Shown here piece after piece: positions 42,282-51,490 of a stretch of 64,000 nucleotides of DNA (positions within the stretch are counted from its first letter, which is position 1; the number at the start of each line of letters is the position of its first letter). This DNA comes from Brevibacillus choshinensis. Lineage in GTDB: Bacteria; Bacillota; Bacilli; Brevibacillales; Brevibacillaceae. A program made the translations under genes and the position numbers. Below the pieces are notes generated by a model. It worked only from the letters and a program-made list of their open reading frames with translations, had not been told where the DNA came from and did no database searches. Where the stretch lies: assembly GCF_016811915.1 (NCBI RefSeq), contig NZ_CP069127.1, positions 3,819,001-3,883,000 of the forward strand, written 5' to 3'.

Positions 42282-43244
42282 TTAGCCCTCCTGTTCGAGA
42301 ATTAAGGTCGATTCTTGAGAATAGGTCTCCATCATTGCTGGATGCACGATGGCCTGATATTGCCCGTCTGCGGCCAACGGAATAGGGTTGAGGCCGATCA
42401 GCACCTTTTGGGTCTCATATCGGGTACTGCCTTGCTGGACGATGACGTGGTCGGGTTTGATGGCAAGTAAAAAATCCATGCCCCGCGAAACACTTCGATA
42501 CGGAATCAGCCTGACTCGGGACTGCCACTCGATGGGGAGGTCTCCCCAGGATCCGTCCAGCTTCTCCCACACTCCACCGTTGTCATCGGTTTGTCGGAGA
42601 AGCGGCGGCGGCAGCAGATGTGCCAGCATGCGACTTTCCATGATCATGACTGGGATGCGCGTGATCGGTTCATGCAGCTGATTCCCTGTGTCCACAAGCC
42701 CTCGACAGATGACCTTCTCTCCTTGCAACGACACGACGACATCGACGAGAAAGGCTTCCATCTTACGGGGCTCCTGAATAGCTCGGTAGCTTTTTTTCCC
42801 CAGAAAGTAGATCATGGCGAAACCTGCGATGAGAATGAGCAGTGTCGGCTTGAATCCGACTCCGAATCCGTCGTTGTGCGTCACGACCAGTCCATGGACA
42901 ATTTCATTTCGAGGAGCAAGGAAGTACTGGAGGCCAAAGACACCTCCGCCAAAGACAAATGCGACAAAGTAAAAAATGATCAGGTTCTGGGTGAAGCCGA
43001 GCAGTCTTCTGTTGCCAAAAGCGATCCAGAGCATGAGAATGGAAAAAAGCAGTTTGATCGACCACTGATACATCGAAGAAAACGCCGGGAAAAAGAAGAA
43101 AGCCAAATACGTACAACCAAACAAAGAAGCGACCAGCATTCTCCACCAAACCACGCGTTCTTTTCGAAAATAAGCGGTAAACCAGAGCAACATGGTATCA
43201 ATAGCCATGTTCAGGAGTAGAATGATATCAAGATACACAACCAT
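42282..43244 (-). CDS. spoIIGA: Sporulation sigma-E processing aspartic protease SpoIIGA
   Basis: This 320-residue protein has five N-terminal membrane helices (about residues 5-150) and a cytoplasmic protease domain. The aspartic protease motif is [12 protein letters not shown] with Asp185. It cleaves pro-SigE in the mother cell once SpoIIR arrives from the forespore. The gene leads the spoIIG operon. Confidence 0.95.
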   Translation of the reverse strand: MVVYLDIILLLNMAIDTMLLWFTAYFRKERVVWWRMLVASLFGCTYLAFFFFPAFSSMYQWSIKLLFSILMLWIAFGNRRLLGFTQNLIIFYFVAFVFGGGVFGLQYFLAPRNEIVHGLVVTHNDGFGVGFKPTLLILIAGFAMIYFLGKKSYRAIQEPRKMEAFLVDVVVSLQGEKVICRGLVDTGNQLHEPITRIPVMIMESRMLAHLLPPPLLRQTDDNGGVWEKLDGSWGDLPIEWQSRVRLIPYRSVSRGMDFLLAIKPDHVIVQQGSTRYETQKVLIGLNPIPLAADGQYQAIVHPAMMETYSQESTLILEQEG

Positions 43245-43370
43245 CTGCTTTTCACCTCCCCGCTCCCTCCCTCATCGCCAGCCAAATGAAAACTAGCTAA
43301 CTGAAGATGCGCGGGGGACGCCGTGCTCATAATCGCCTTTTCCAAAAGACGTGCACTTCCTAGTAAATGC

Positions 43371-43403
43371 AGTATATATCAATGTGTATGTAAAATCTGT
43401 CAA
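43371..43403 (-). promoter_or_regulatory. spoIIG promoter with long spacer
   Basis: On the minus strand TTGACA (43403-43398) and TATACT (43376-43371) are separated by 21 bases, far more than the usual 17. The Bacillus subtilis spoIIG promoter has the same feature (22 bases) and needs Spo0A to bring RNA polymerase into position. The adjacent GTCAAGAATTGACAG resembles degenerate Spo0A boxes. The 5' untranslated part would be about 120 bases; the rest of the 283-base gap to the ftsZ terminator holds no gene. Confidence 0.6.
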
Positions 43404-43527
43404 TTCTTGACGGTGTATTTTTGGATTTTTTGTAGAAGATTTATTTCACTATCATTCTCTCTTTTTTCAATCTGAACAAACAAATGAAGGCCCCTCCTTC
43501 CTTGGAAGCCATTCCTAGTGCATAACG

Positions 43528-43566
43528 AAAAAAAGACCTCATTCCCTAATAGGGACAAGGTCTTTT
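43528..43566 (-). terminator. Rho-independent terminator of ftsZ
   Basis: On the minus strand AAAAGACCTTGTCCCT-AT-AGGGAATGAGGTCTTTT forms a long stem followed by more T, right after the ftsZ stop. Confidence 0.88.
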
Positions 43567-43581
43567 GTCTGTCGTGGCAGC

Positions 43582-44727
43582 CTATTTTTTGTTGCGGCGA
43601 CGATTACGCAGGAACGCTGGAATATCCAGATTGTCCAGATTGCTCATAGAGAAGAAAGACTTGTCATCTTCCTCTTCTTTGGCACGGCTAGTCTGCGTAT
43701 TGGAGACAGGCGTCGGTCTGTTGCTGGACGGATTGACTTGCTGCTGCGGACGGCGCGGTGCTTCCGTTCTATGCACTTGATCAAAACCAGTAGCAATCAC
43801 AGTCACGACCAATTCGTTTTTCAAATCCTCGTTGATGACGGCACCGAAAATCATGTTTACATCTGGGTCTGCTGCAGAAGAGACAATGTCTGCGGCTTCG
43901 TTCACTTCATACAGACTCAGGTTTGTACCGCCGGTAATGTTCATAATAACTCCGCGCGCCCCATCAATCGAGGTTTCCAAAAGTGGGCTGGAGATGGCAC
44001 GACGAGCAGCTTCTGCTGCACGGTTTTCTCCACTGCCTATGCCGATCCCCATCAAAGCGGAGCCGCGTTCGGTCATAATGGTTTTTACGTCAGCAAAATC
44101 GAGGTTGATCAGACCAGGTGTAGCAATTAGGTCTGAGATCCCTTGAACACCTTGACGCAAGATATTATCCGCCTCACGGAACGCTTCGAGCATTGGCGTG
44201 TTTTTATCGACGATTTCCAGCAAACGATCATTTGGAATCACGATCAGCGTGTCGACTTTTTCTTTCAGCGCAGCAATCCCGGCTTCACCGTGCTGGGACC
44301 GCTTGCGACCTTCAAACGAGAAGGGACGGGTAACGACGCCTACTGTCAGTGCGCCCAATTCTTTAGCGATTTCCGCCACTACCGGTGCAGCACCGGTACC
44401 CGTACCTCCGCCCATACCAGCTGTAACGAATACCATGTCTGCTCCGCGCAGCGCATTTTCAATCAGATCGCGGCTCTCTTCCGCAGCCTTTTTCCCTATT
44501 TCAGGGTTGGCGCCCGCTCCGAGGCCACGAGTCAATTTTTCACCGATTTGCAGCTTGATGTCCGCACTGGACAATTGGAGTGCTTGCGCATCTGTGTTCA
44601 AGGTGATAAATTCTACCCCTTGCACACCGCCAGCGATCATTCGGTTCACAGCGTTGCTTCCGCCGCCCCCGCATCCAATTACCTTAATTCGCGCAAAGGA
44701 TTCCAAATCCATATCAAATTCCAGCAT
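43582..44727 (-). CDS. ftsZ: Cell division GTPase FtsZ
   Basis: The 381-residue protein starts at the ATG at 44727, seven bases after GGGGAGGAC; the frame is open to 44883. The GTP-binding signature GGGTGTG is at residues 106-112, the T7 loop is [11 protein letters not shown], and the C-terminal peptide that binds FtsA, SepF and others is [15 protein letters not shown] charged, Pro/Gln-rich linker precedes it. It forms the cytokinetic ring. Confidence 0.98.
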   Translation of the reverse strand: MLEFDMDLESFARIKVIGCGGGGSNAVNRMIAGGVQGVEFITLNTDAQALQLSSADIKLQIGEKLTRGLGAGANPEIGKKAAEESRDLIENALRGADMVFVTAGMGGGTGTGAAPVVAEIAKELGALTVGVVTRPFSFEGRKRSQHGEAGIAALKEKVDTLIVIPNDRLLEIVDKNTPMLEAFREADNILRQGVQGISDLIATPGLINLDFADVKTIMTERGSALMGIGIGSGENRAAEAARRAISSPLLETSIDGARGVIMNITGGTNLSLYEVNEAADIVSSAADPDVNMIFGAVINEDLKNELVVTVIATGFDQVHRTEAPRRPQQQVNPSSNRPTPVSNTQTSRAKEEEDDKSFFSMSNLDNLDIPAFLRNRRRNKK

Positions 44728-45028
44728 AGTGCTAGTCCTCCCCAATTCAACATAAGAAAGCTCCGTGTCTGCTTGCAGCCTTTGGCAAAAACAAAGCAAC
44801 ATTTCGTTGATTCTTTCCACCTTTTGCAGAAAACGAAACATTCCATTTTTCGCCATCGTCATAATTACAGCAGCAGCCGACATGTAGAAAACCTCGTACG
44901 AGGCATGCTCACAGATGAGCGACCGTGTTTAACGGAAAGTTTTACCGATAAACCCAGTCCAAGATGCAAAGGCACTTTGACCAGCACTTTGGAGTTTTTA
45001 AACGATCGCTTAAAAATACCTACACGTT

Positions 45029-46279
45029 TTAAATAAACTCACTGAACCAGTTTTTCACCTTTTCCATCAAACCATTGCCGTCTTTCGGCTTGGCCACGGT
45101 TTGTTTCTGGGTGCCTTTGAATGAGGGGGTCACGCGAACGCTACGGCGCTCCATCAACTGCAAGGCATATTGAATCAAACCTACCCCGGTGGTGTAGGCA
45201 GGATCCCTGACTCCAATATAATCCGGAATGGCGATACGGACAGGTGCATCCAGTTCTTCTTTTGCCAGCTCTAACATGCCAGGCATCGCAACCGTACCGC
45301 CTGTCAAAACATAGCCTCCCGCGATTTCGTCACGGAAACCCATTTTGTAGACAGCATCTTCTACGAGTTGGAATATTTCCGCAGCACGCGGCTCAATGAT
45401 ACTGGCCAAATCCACTTGCGTAAACTGCTTTTCGACATCGCTGCCGATACGGTTGACTTTGAATTTCACGTCTTCAGACGCTTCGTCGATCAAAGCACAA
45501 CCATTTTTCGTCTTTACTCGATCTGCTACATCCGTATGGGTGCGCAAGCCCAGCGAAATGTCGCTGGTAATGTGGTCGCCACCGATGCCGATTACGGTGG
45601 TAGCTGCCAGTTTTCCCTGTTCAAAAACACCGATCGTGGTAGAACCCGCACCGATGTCGACTAAAACGACACCCATGTTTTTGTCATCCTTGGAAAGAGC
45701 TACGGTACTGGCCGCAAGCGGTTGAAGGAAAATTCCAGCAACGCGCAGATTCGTCCTCTGGGCGCAACGAACAATGTTATGTACAACCGTTTTCAAACCG
45801 GTCACAATGGTTCCTTCCATTTCCAGTCGGACACCGATCATTCCGCGTGGGTCTTTTATACTACCTTGCCCATCAACAATATACTCCTTTGGAACGACCT
45901 CGATAATTTCTCTGTCCGGCGGGATGGCAACAACCTTTGCTGCTTGAATAACGCGTTGGATGTCTTCTTCTCGTATCTCACGGTCTTCGCTGGATACAGC
46001 GACAACCCCTTGTGTTTCATGCAGCTCAATATGATTCCCAGTGATACCGACATACACTTCTTCGATCGAAACGCCAACCATGCGCTCTGCATGGTCAACT
46101 GCTTCCCGGATGGCATGCACGGTTTGGTCGATGTCGACAATCACGCCCTTTTTAATGCCCTCTGAGTGCGATTGGCCGACGCCGATGATGTTGATGGAAC
46201 CGTTGTTGATTTCGCCGATCATTACGCGTACCTTGGATGTTCCAATATCTAGGCTGACGATGAGTTCGTTGCTTACCAA
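45029..46279 (-). CDS. ftsA: Cell division protein FtsA
   Basis: This actin-like 416-residue protein starts at a TTG ten bases after GGGGAGG. ATP-binding motifs of the actin fold are visible: SLDIGTSKVRVMIGEI, VDIGAGSTTIGVFEQGKL and VLTGGTVAMPGMLELA. The C-terminal amphipathic helix (NGLMEKVKNWFSEFI) is the membrane-targeting sequence. It tethers FtsZ to the membrane. A sigma-H-like promoter lies upstream. Confidence 0.96.
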   Translation of the reverse strand: MVSNELIVSLDIGTSKVRVMIGEINNGSINIIGVGQSHSEGIKKGVIVDIDQTVHAIREAVDHAERMVGVSIEEVYVGITGNHIELHETQGVVAVSSEDREIREEDIQRVIQAAKVVAIPPDREIIEVVPKEYIVDGQGSIKDPRGMIGVRLEMEGTIVTGLKTVVHNIVRCAQRTNLRVAGIFLQPLAASTVALSKDDKNMGVVLVDIGAGSTTIGVFEQGKLAATTVIGIGGDHITSDISLGLRTHTDVADRVKTKNGCALIDEASEDVKFKVNRIGSDVEKQFTQVDLASIIEPRAAEIFQLVEDAVYKMGFRDEIAGGYVLTGGTVAMPGMLELAKEELDAPVRIAIPDYIGVRDPAYTTGVGLIQYALQLMERRSVRVTPSFKGTQKQTVAKPKDGNGLMEKVKNWFSEFI

Positions 46280-46341
46280 ACCTGTGACACCTCCCCTGCT
46301 ACGACTTTTATTTTGCTAAAGTGAGAACACCTGCATAATTT

Positions 46342-46368
46342 ATTCCACACAGGACAACCATTCCCTTT
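46342..46368 (-). promoter_or_regulatory. Sigma-H-like promoter before ftsA
   Basis: On the minus strand AAAGGGAAT (46368-46360), 11 bases, then GTGGAAT (46348-46342) matches the sigma-H consensus RnAGGAwww-N11-RnnGAAT with one mismatch in the -35 part. In Bacillus subtilis the ftsAZ P2 promoter depends on sigma-H, so the position is as expected. Confidence 0.5.
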
Positions 46369-46418
46369 TTTTCATCTTTATTTTTTGTAAAAATATGACC
46401 ATCTTCCCATTTTTTATT

Positions 46419-46766
46419 CTAATCCTGCTGGTTAATCCAACGGGATAGAACAATCCTCCTAATTACTGCCAGATTATTGAACAAGCGCACACCGAACGCG
46501 ACGATCGCTGCCAAGTAGAGATCGATCCCCAAAAATCCGCCAATAAAAGCAAGACCGGCCGCAAAGAGCGTATTGAAAAAGAATCCGGAAAGGAAAATCC
46601 GAACATTGAACGTACGCTCCAGGAACGAACGAATCCCACCAAAGATTGTATCCAAACCGGCCAACAAGGCAATGGAAAGGTAGCTGCTATATTCCTGAGG
46701 CACACGCCAATCCAGCAAAAAGCCGACAGCGAGACCGACAATCAGTCCGAAAAGCGGGAGCCACAT
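46419..46766 (-). CDS. sbp: Small basic membrane protein Sbp (DUF1290)
   Basis: This 115-residue protein has three to four hydrophobic segments. LFGLIVGLAVGFLLDWRVP, YLSIALLAGLDTIFGGIRSF and LAVIRRIVLSRW are typical of the DUF1290 protein encoded next to ftsA in Bacillus. It overlaps no neighbour and lies one base after the DUF881 gene. Function unknown. Confidence 0.88.
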   Translation of the reverse strand: MWLPLFGLIVGLAVGFLLDWRVPQEYSSYLSIALLAGLDTIFGGIRSFLERTFNVRIFLSGFFFNTLFAAGLAFIGGFLGIDLYLAAIVAFGVRLFNNLAVIRRIVLSRWINQQD

Positions 46767-46767
46767 G

Positions 46768-47526
46768 TTACGAATCTCCTTTTTCTTTTACAGGTTTCAT
46801 ATATTGGATGGTACGTGGTTCGTTATTGGCAGAGATCATAAGCTTGTCCCTTTTTTCCGCGACCACCTTTTTATTTGCGAGCTGGAAGTTCTCTTCGACG
46901 CCTTCGAGCTTCAGTGCTGACAGCAAAACTTCCGGGTCTCCCAGGGCTTTCAGCTCGTAAGGAGGCTGAATGGTTCGGGTATCGATCTGAATGACTTCCC
47001 CCACATTGCGGATGGCGGTTGTGGAAATCAGCCTATGACCATTGATCGATACAGCCTGGGCACCATTCGCAAACAAGATGTTGACGAGCCACCGCAAATC
47101 TTCATCGTCGATCGTATATTCACTGACGACAGGCGCGGTCATATTTTCGTCCAGAATGTGCGCGTCGGGAATTTGCGCATCGACCACTTCGAGTACGACG
47201 CCCTGACCCTCCATCGCGACCATTCCTGCCATCCTGCGATTGCGTGCCAGCTCCTCTTTCATGACGGAGATGCTCTCATCTTCGCTCAGCGAGGTTTCGT
47301 ACTGGTAGTACAGCTGATTGTACTTGGAAATATCCGCGAGCAGGTTTTTATGCTTCTCCAGCTCCTTCTGCAAGGTCGTACGGAGCTCTGCGATACTTCG
47401 AGACTCCTTGTGCACGGGGTGCAGGCTGCTTCTGAGCTGTACGGTCAACATCACACCTATGATAGCACTAATAATGGCAAGAATAAATGTGATTTTACGG
47501 CTTTTTTGTAACATGGGTAAACGCAT
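46768..47526 (-). CDS. DUF881 protein (YlxX-like)
   Basis: The 252-residue protein has an N-terminal membrane helix (FILAIISAIIGVMLTVQL), a coiled coil (about 40-85) and a C-terminal DUF881 domain with MEGQGVVLEVVDA, LRWLVNILFANGAQAVSING and LKALGDPEVLLSAL. It is one of two tandem DUF881 genes between divIB and sbp, probably a duplication. It is likely outside the membrane with a short cytoplasmic end. Function unknown. Confidence 0.85.
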   Translation of the reverse strand: MRLPMLQKSRKITFILAIISAIIGVMLTVQLRSSLHPVHKESRSIAELRTTLQKELEKHKNLLADISKYNQLYYQYETSLSEDESISVMKEELARNRRMAGMVAMEGQGVVLEVVDAQIPDAHILDENMTAPVVSEYTIDDEDLRWLVNILFANGAQAVSINGHRLISTTAIRNVGEVIQIDTRTIQPPYELKALGDPEVLLSALKLEGVEENFQLANKKVVAEKRDKLMISANNEPRTIQYMKPVKEKGDS

Positions 47527-47533
47527 CCTTCAA

Positions 47534-48244
47534 CTAGGAGTGTTTGGTTTTGGAGTCGCCGACAAATGCAGGCAACTGAACGTGGTCCTTTTTGGCTACA
47601 TCAATCTGAACAAAGTCTTGTAAGGAGTGCAAAACGCCTCCCGGGAGATTCAACGCGCTCTCCATCGTGCCGGGATCCCCGATGGCTGTCACGACAAACG
47701 GCGCCGCAGATTTGATTCCATTTACAATAATCGTCGGTCCCACGCAGCGAATGGAAGAGTTGCTGACCAGTCTCTGCCCATTGATGCTGATGGCTTCTGC
47801 ACCGGCCGCCCGCAGCTCGTTTACCACCAGACGGACATCTTGCTCGTGGACGATGTAATTGGCGATGTCCGCGTTGCTCGCAGCATTCTGGCTGTCCTGC
47901 ATCGTAATCACGATCCCTGGACCTTCTACCGCCACTACTCCGGCCAGCATACGCGCCGCTTCAAGCTGACCGAGTGTATCCGCGGCTTCCGATTTACGCT
48001 CAGCCATCGCCTCTTCTACTTTACCCACCTGACGCTGCAGATCAATCAGTTGATTTTCCAGATGTCTGTTTTGCTCTTTTTCTGACAGAATCCGGTCGTT
48101 GAGTTGGGTTTCCTGCTGAAACAACTGGTCGTTGTACCGCTCCTTGCGCGTCAATTTTGTGGTCTCAATCGATGTCGCGACCAGAAATCCGGTGCAGAAC
48201 GTCACGACAGTTAAATACAGATGAAATTTGCGACGTCGACTCAT
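47534..48244 (-). CDS. DUF881 protein (YlxW-like)
   Basis: The 236-residue protein has an N-terminal membrane helix (LYLTVVTFCTGFLVATSI), a coiled coil (about 35-85) and the DUF881 domain (VEGPGIVITMQDSQ, VRLVVNELRAAGAEAISING, VVTAIGDPGTMESAL). It is encoded 22 bases downstream of divIB and seven bases ahead of its paralogue. Membrane topology like that of the paralogue suggests that the two could pair. Function unknown. Confidence 0.85.
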   Translation of the reverse strand: MSRRRKFHLYLTVVTFCTGFLVATSIETTKLTRKERYNDQLFQQETQLNDRILSEKEQNRHLENQLIDLQRQVGKVEEAMAERKSEAADTLGQLEAARMLAGVVAVEGPGIVITMQDSQNAASNADIANYIVHEQDVRLVVNELRAAGAEAISINGQRLVSNSSIRCVGPTIIVNGIKSAAPFVVTAIGDPGTMESALNLPGGVLHSLQDFVQIDVAKKDHVQLPAFVGDSKTKHS

Positions 48245-48266
48245 GGTCTGCTTTCCCCTTTATTGA

Positions 48267-49061
48267 TTACTGCGGCTTTTGGGATTGATCCTCTGTCTGC
48301 TGGAGTGGAACAGCTTCACCCCCAGCCCCGTATGGTACAAACCAAGGCTGCTCAAACAGAGACAGGACCCCTTTTGACCCTTTTGGCAGTTCCTTCACGA
48401 TCTCCGGATACCAGTTCAGCATCTTGTCCAGCTTGTAGACAACGCTGCGAACTTCATTGCCGTCACGCATGAACAAGGTGACTCGCTGCTTATCGTAGAC
48501 AGTCGGTGTCAGTGTGATATCCGATATTTCTCCCAATACGGATGGTGAGAGCTTGGACAGCGACTTGGCCAGGTTTGGCAGCAGCTCTGGCGATGCCCAC
48601 GAGCTGATCAAGGGCCTGTCCACCACACGATTAGCAAAATTGATCTCCTTGAGCACAAAGCCATTCTCCAGAAGCGGGTAGCGGCTCCCGTCCTGACCGT
48701 TCCAGAATGCCACCCTTTTTTGTTCCTTGACGTGCAATTGGATGACACCCGGGAAGGATCGGCTGACCGTTACCTCCTTGATGCCCTCCAGTGGAAGCAG
48801 GCTTTTTTGAACACTGCCCTCCCAAACATTCAGAAACTGCATATCCTTCTTCAAGCCAGATTGCGCAATAATCTGTTCCGCCGGATAGATGTCGTTGCCA
48901 AACACCTGTATTTCCTGCACTTTGCTGTAAGGAGAGCGTATAAAGACAATGATGAGTACGATTAAAAAAAACAGCACGAGCAGAAAGACCAATTTGCGGT
49001 TCCCCCTGCGGCGGGGGCGCTGCTGCTTGACTTGCGGAATGCGTTCCTCGTATGCCGCCAT
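48267..49061 (-). CDS. divIB: Cell division protein DivIB/FtsQ
   Basis: The 264-residue protein starts at the ATG at 49061 (GAGGAAGG eight bases upstream); the frame reaches 49202. A basic N terminus (QQRPRRRGNRK), one membrane helix (LVFLLVLFFLIVLIIVFI), the POTRA domain (YSKVQEIQVFGNDIYPAEQI) and the FtsQ beta domain (VTVSRSFPGVIQLHVKEQ) are in the usual order. It recruits FtsL and the late divisome at the outer membrane face. A terminator-like hairpin precedes it after murA. Confidence 0.92.
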   Translation of the reverse strand: MAAYEERIPQVKQQRPRRRGNRKLVFLLVLFFLIVLIIVFIRSPYSKVQEIQVFGNDIYPAEQIIAQSGLKKDMQFLNVWEGSVQKSLLPLEGIKEVTVSRSFPGVIQLHVKEQKRVAFWNGQDGSRYPLLENGFVLKEINFANRVVDRPLISSWASPELLPNLAKSLSKLSPSVLGEISDITLTPTVYDKQRVTLFMRDGNEVRSVVYKLDKMLNWYPEIVKELPKGSKGVLSLFEQPWFVPYGAGGEAVPLQQTEDQSQKPQ

Positions 49062-49163
49062 GACCCTATCCTTCCTCATCCATGCTAGGCTGTCGCCCGC
49101 GGATAATTTCTGATCACTTGAAATAATTGGATTGGATTGGAATATATGTAATGATACAAAACA

Positions 49164-49200
49164 GGGAAAGCGGCATAGCACTATGCCGCTTAGCTTTCCC
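49164..49200 (-). terminator. Terminator-like hairpin between murA and divIB
   Basis: A perfect 10-bp stem AGCGGCATAG/CTATGCCGCT extended by GGGAAA/TTTCCC-type pairs lies just after the murA stop, with a weak T-rich tail on the minus strand (CCCTGTTTTG). It could reduce read-through into divIB and points to separate control of the two halves of the cluster. Confidence 0.6.
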
Positions 49201-49205
49201 AACGA

Positions 49206-50462
49206 TTACACCGACACCCGCGATATGCCGGCGCCCAGCTGACTCAGTTGCTGCTCGAGACGCTCATATCCCCTGTCGATATGATGGATCTGACCCACAG
49301 TCGTCGTCCCTTCTGCAGCAAGACCTGCAAGAACCAGTGCTGCTCCAGCCCGAAGATCTGTCGCCTCCACATTCGTCGCTGTCAGCTTGTTGACGCCGCG
49401 AATGATCGCCGATCCCAAATCCACATATATGGAGGCGCCCATTCGCGCCAATTCATTCACATGTTTGAATCTTCCTTCAAAAATCGTTTCCTTGATCACG
49501 CTTGTTCCCCTGGCCTGTGACAAAAACACCATAAGCTGCGCCTGTAAATCAGTCGGAAATCCCGGAAACGGCGAAGTGATGATCCGGTCGTAGGCGCGTG
49601 GACGCGCTGTGCTTTTGATCTCCATTATATCATGGCGGGTCTTGATTTCAACACCGCAGCTACGAGCCACTTCAATCAATGCAGTGAGATGCTCCGGCAA
49701 GGTATTGGTCAATTCCACATGCCCTTGCGCAACCCCCACTGCCAATAGAAAGGTTCCAGTGACAATTCGATCCGGAATGATTCGATAACTGACTGAACGC
49801 AATTTGGGAACACCCGTGATTTCGATCGTATCGGTACCCGCTCCACGGATCCGTGCGCCCATCGCATTCAGGAAGTTTTGCAAATCAATGATTTCCGGTT
49901 CTCTCGCTGCATTGCAGATACGGGTCGTTCCTTTTGCCAAAACCGCTGCCATCATAATGTTTTCCGTCGCACCCACACTGGGGAAGGATAGAAAGATATT
50001 GGTTCCGCGCAATTGCTTCGCTCGAAAAGTAATGTACCCCTCAGATTCTTCCATTTTCGCTCCGAGCGCTGTCAATCCGGATAAATGCAAATCAATTCTG
50101 CGCTCCCCGATGTCACAGCCGCCCGGTCTGGATATCGTGACTTCCCCCAACCTCGCCAGGAGAGGGCCAGCCAGAAAAATGGAAGATCGCATCTGACTCA
50201 TCAAATGATCCGGTACCAGCGGAACGGAGACAGACGCTGTGTCCAGATCGACGCAACCGTCCTCGTATTTCGTTTTCGCCCCAAGAGAGTCCAAGATTTC
50301 TAACATCACCTTGATATCTTTCAGATGGGGGACATCATAGATATAGAATTGCCCTTCCGCGAGAACAGCAGCAGCAAGGATGGGAAGAGCAGCGTTCTTA
50401 GCTCCTTGGATCCGAAGCGAACCGGACAGAGGTCTTCCGCCTTCGATCGCAAAAGTCTCCAA
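49206..50462 (-). CDS. murA: UDP-N-acetylglucosamine 1-carboxyvinyltransferase MurA
   Basis: This 418-residue enzyme adds enolpyruvate from PEP to UDP-GlcNAc, the first committed step of peptidoglycan synthesis. The PEP/fosfomycin-reactive cysteine is Cys116 in SRPGGCDIGERRID, so fosfomycin sensitivity is expected from this residue. IQGAKNAALPILAA near the N terminus and the C-terminal GASIYVDLGSAIIRG are conserved. It lies between murB and divIB, where Bacillus subtilis has no murA. Confidence 0.96.
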   Translation of the reverse strand: METFAIEGGRPLSGSLRIQGAKNAALPILAAAVLAEGQFYIYDVPHLKDIKVMLEILDSLGAKTKYEDGCVDLDTASVSVPLVPDHLMSQMRSSIFLAGPLLARLGEVTISRPGGCDIGERRIDLHLSGLTALGAKMEESEGYITFRAKQLRGTNIFLSFPSVGATENIMMAAVLAKGTTRICNAAREPEIIDLQNFLNAMGARIRGAGTDTIEITGVPKLRSVSYRIIPDRIVTGTFLLAVGVAQGHVELTNTLPEHLTALIEVARSCGVEIKTRHDIMEIKSTARPRAYDRIITSPFPGFPTDLQAQLMVFLSQARGTSVIKETIFEGRFKHVNELARMGASIYVDLGSAIIRGVNKLTATNVEATDLRAGAALVLAGLAAEGTTTVGQIHHIDRGYERLEQQLSQLGAGISRVSV

Positions 50463-50477
50463 ACTTTCACCTCCGTG

Positions 50478-51383
50478 TTACCCCTCGCCCACCACCAGGA
50501 CTTCCGGATGCATGTCAATCCCGAACTGACTTTGGATCGTGCTCCGTACGTAATTGATCAAGGTGAGGACGTCGGTAGCCGTGGCTCCTCCGCAATTGAC
50601 AATGAAATTCGAGTGTTTTTCCGAAACTTGAGCTCCACCGATTTTGTAGCCCTTCAGCCCAGCCGCTTCGATCAGGCGGCCCGCATGATCTCCCGGAGGA
50701 TTGCGAAACACGCTACCGGCGCACGGCATTTGCAAAGGCTGCGTCAAACGTCGGCGTTCCTTGTTCGAAGCGAGCGTAGCAGCAATCTCCTTGCGATCGC
50801 CCCTGCGCAATTGGAAGCGCGCCTCGAGCACGATCCCCTTCCTCTTTTGCAAGAGAGAAGTCCGATAACTGAAGCTCAATTCCTCGTTGGTCAACACTCT
50901 CCTTTCTCCGTCTTCAAAGAGGATCTCGGCATCAATGAGAATACGTGAAAGATCAGATCCGTGCGCACCTGCATTCATGTAGACGGCACCGCCTACCGTA
51001 CCAGGAATTCCTCCCGCGAACTCCATTCCTGTCAATCCCATCTTTCCCGTTTCCATCGCCAGGCGGATCATGGAATATCCGGCACCCACACACACCTCTT
51101 CGCCCCTGAACTCGCAGTGACTCAAACCCTCAGCCACCTTGAGCACGGCCCCGCGTATCCCTCCGTCCCTCACCAGAAGGTTGGAACCGCGCCCGATTAC
51201 ACTCCAAGGAATTTCATGACGATGGATCATTTGCAAAGCTGCCTGCAAGGAGTCTTTATCCTTGGGCTGGATTAACAAGTCAGCAGGACCCCCGATCCGC
51301 CAAGTCGTATGATTGGCGAGAGGTTCATCGGTCCACACTTTGTCGATACCCGCTTGCAACAGCTCATCTGCGATTTGTTTCAT
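50478..51383 (-). CDS. murB: UDP-N-acetylenolpyruvoylglucosamine reductase MurB
   Basis: The 301-residue FAD enzyme reduces the enolpyruvyl group to give UDP-MurNAc. FAD-binding segments VIGRGSNLLVRDGGIRG and GMEFAGGIPGTVGGAVYMNA and the catalytic serine in CAGSVFRNPPGDHAG are visible; the C terminus has GYKIGGAQVSEKHSNFIVN. It lies 15 bases ahead of murA, which supplies its substrate. Confidence 0.96.
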   Translation of the reverse strand: MKQIADELLQAGIDKVWTDEPLANHTTWRIGGPADLLIQPKDKDSLQAALQMIHRHEIPWSVIGRGSNLLVRDGGIRGAVLKVAEGLSHCEFRGEEVCVGAGYSMIRLAMETGKMGLTGMEFAGGIPGTVGGAVYMNAGAHGSDLSRILIDAEILFEDGERRVLTNEELSFSYRTSLLQKRKGIVLEARFQLRRGDRKEIAATLASNKERRRLTQPLQMPCAGSVFRNPPGDHAGRLIEAAGLKGYKIGGAQVSEKHSNFIVNCGGATATDVLTLINYVRSTIQSQFGIDMHPEVLVVGEG

Positions 51384-51490
51384 CTGTGAACCTCCTGATA
51401 CACATGCTTGCTAGGTCGGACCTAGTTCTTATCACGTGTTTGCTCCATACTATGCGCCCGCCCAGAGCGGCGTGACAATCGCCCATCTGT

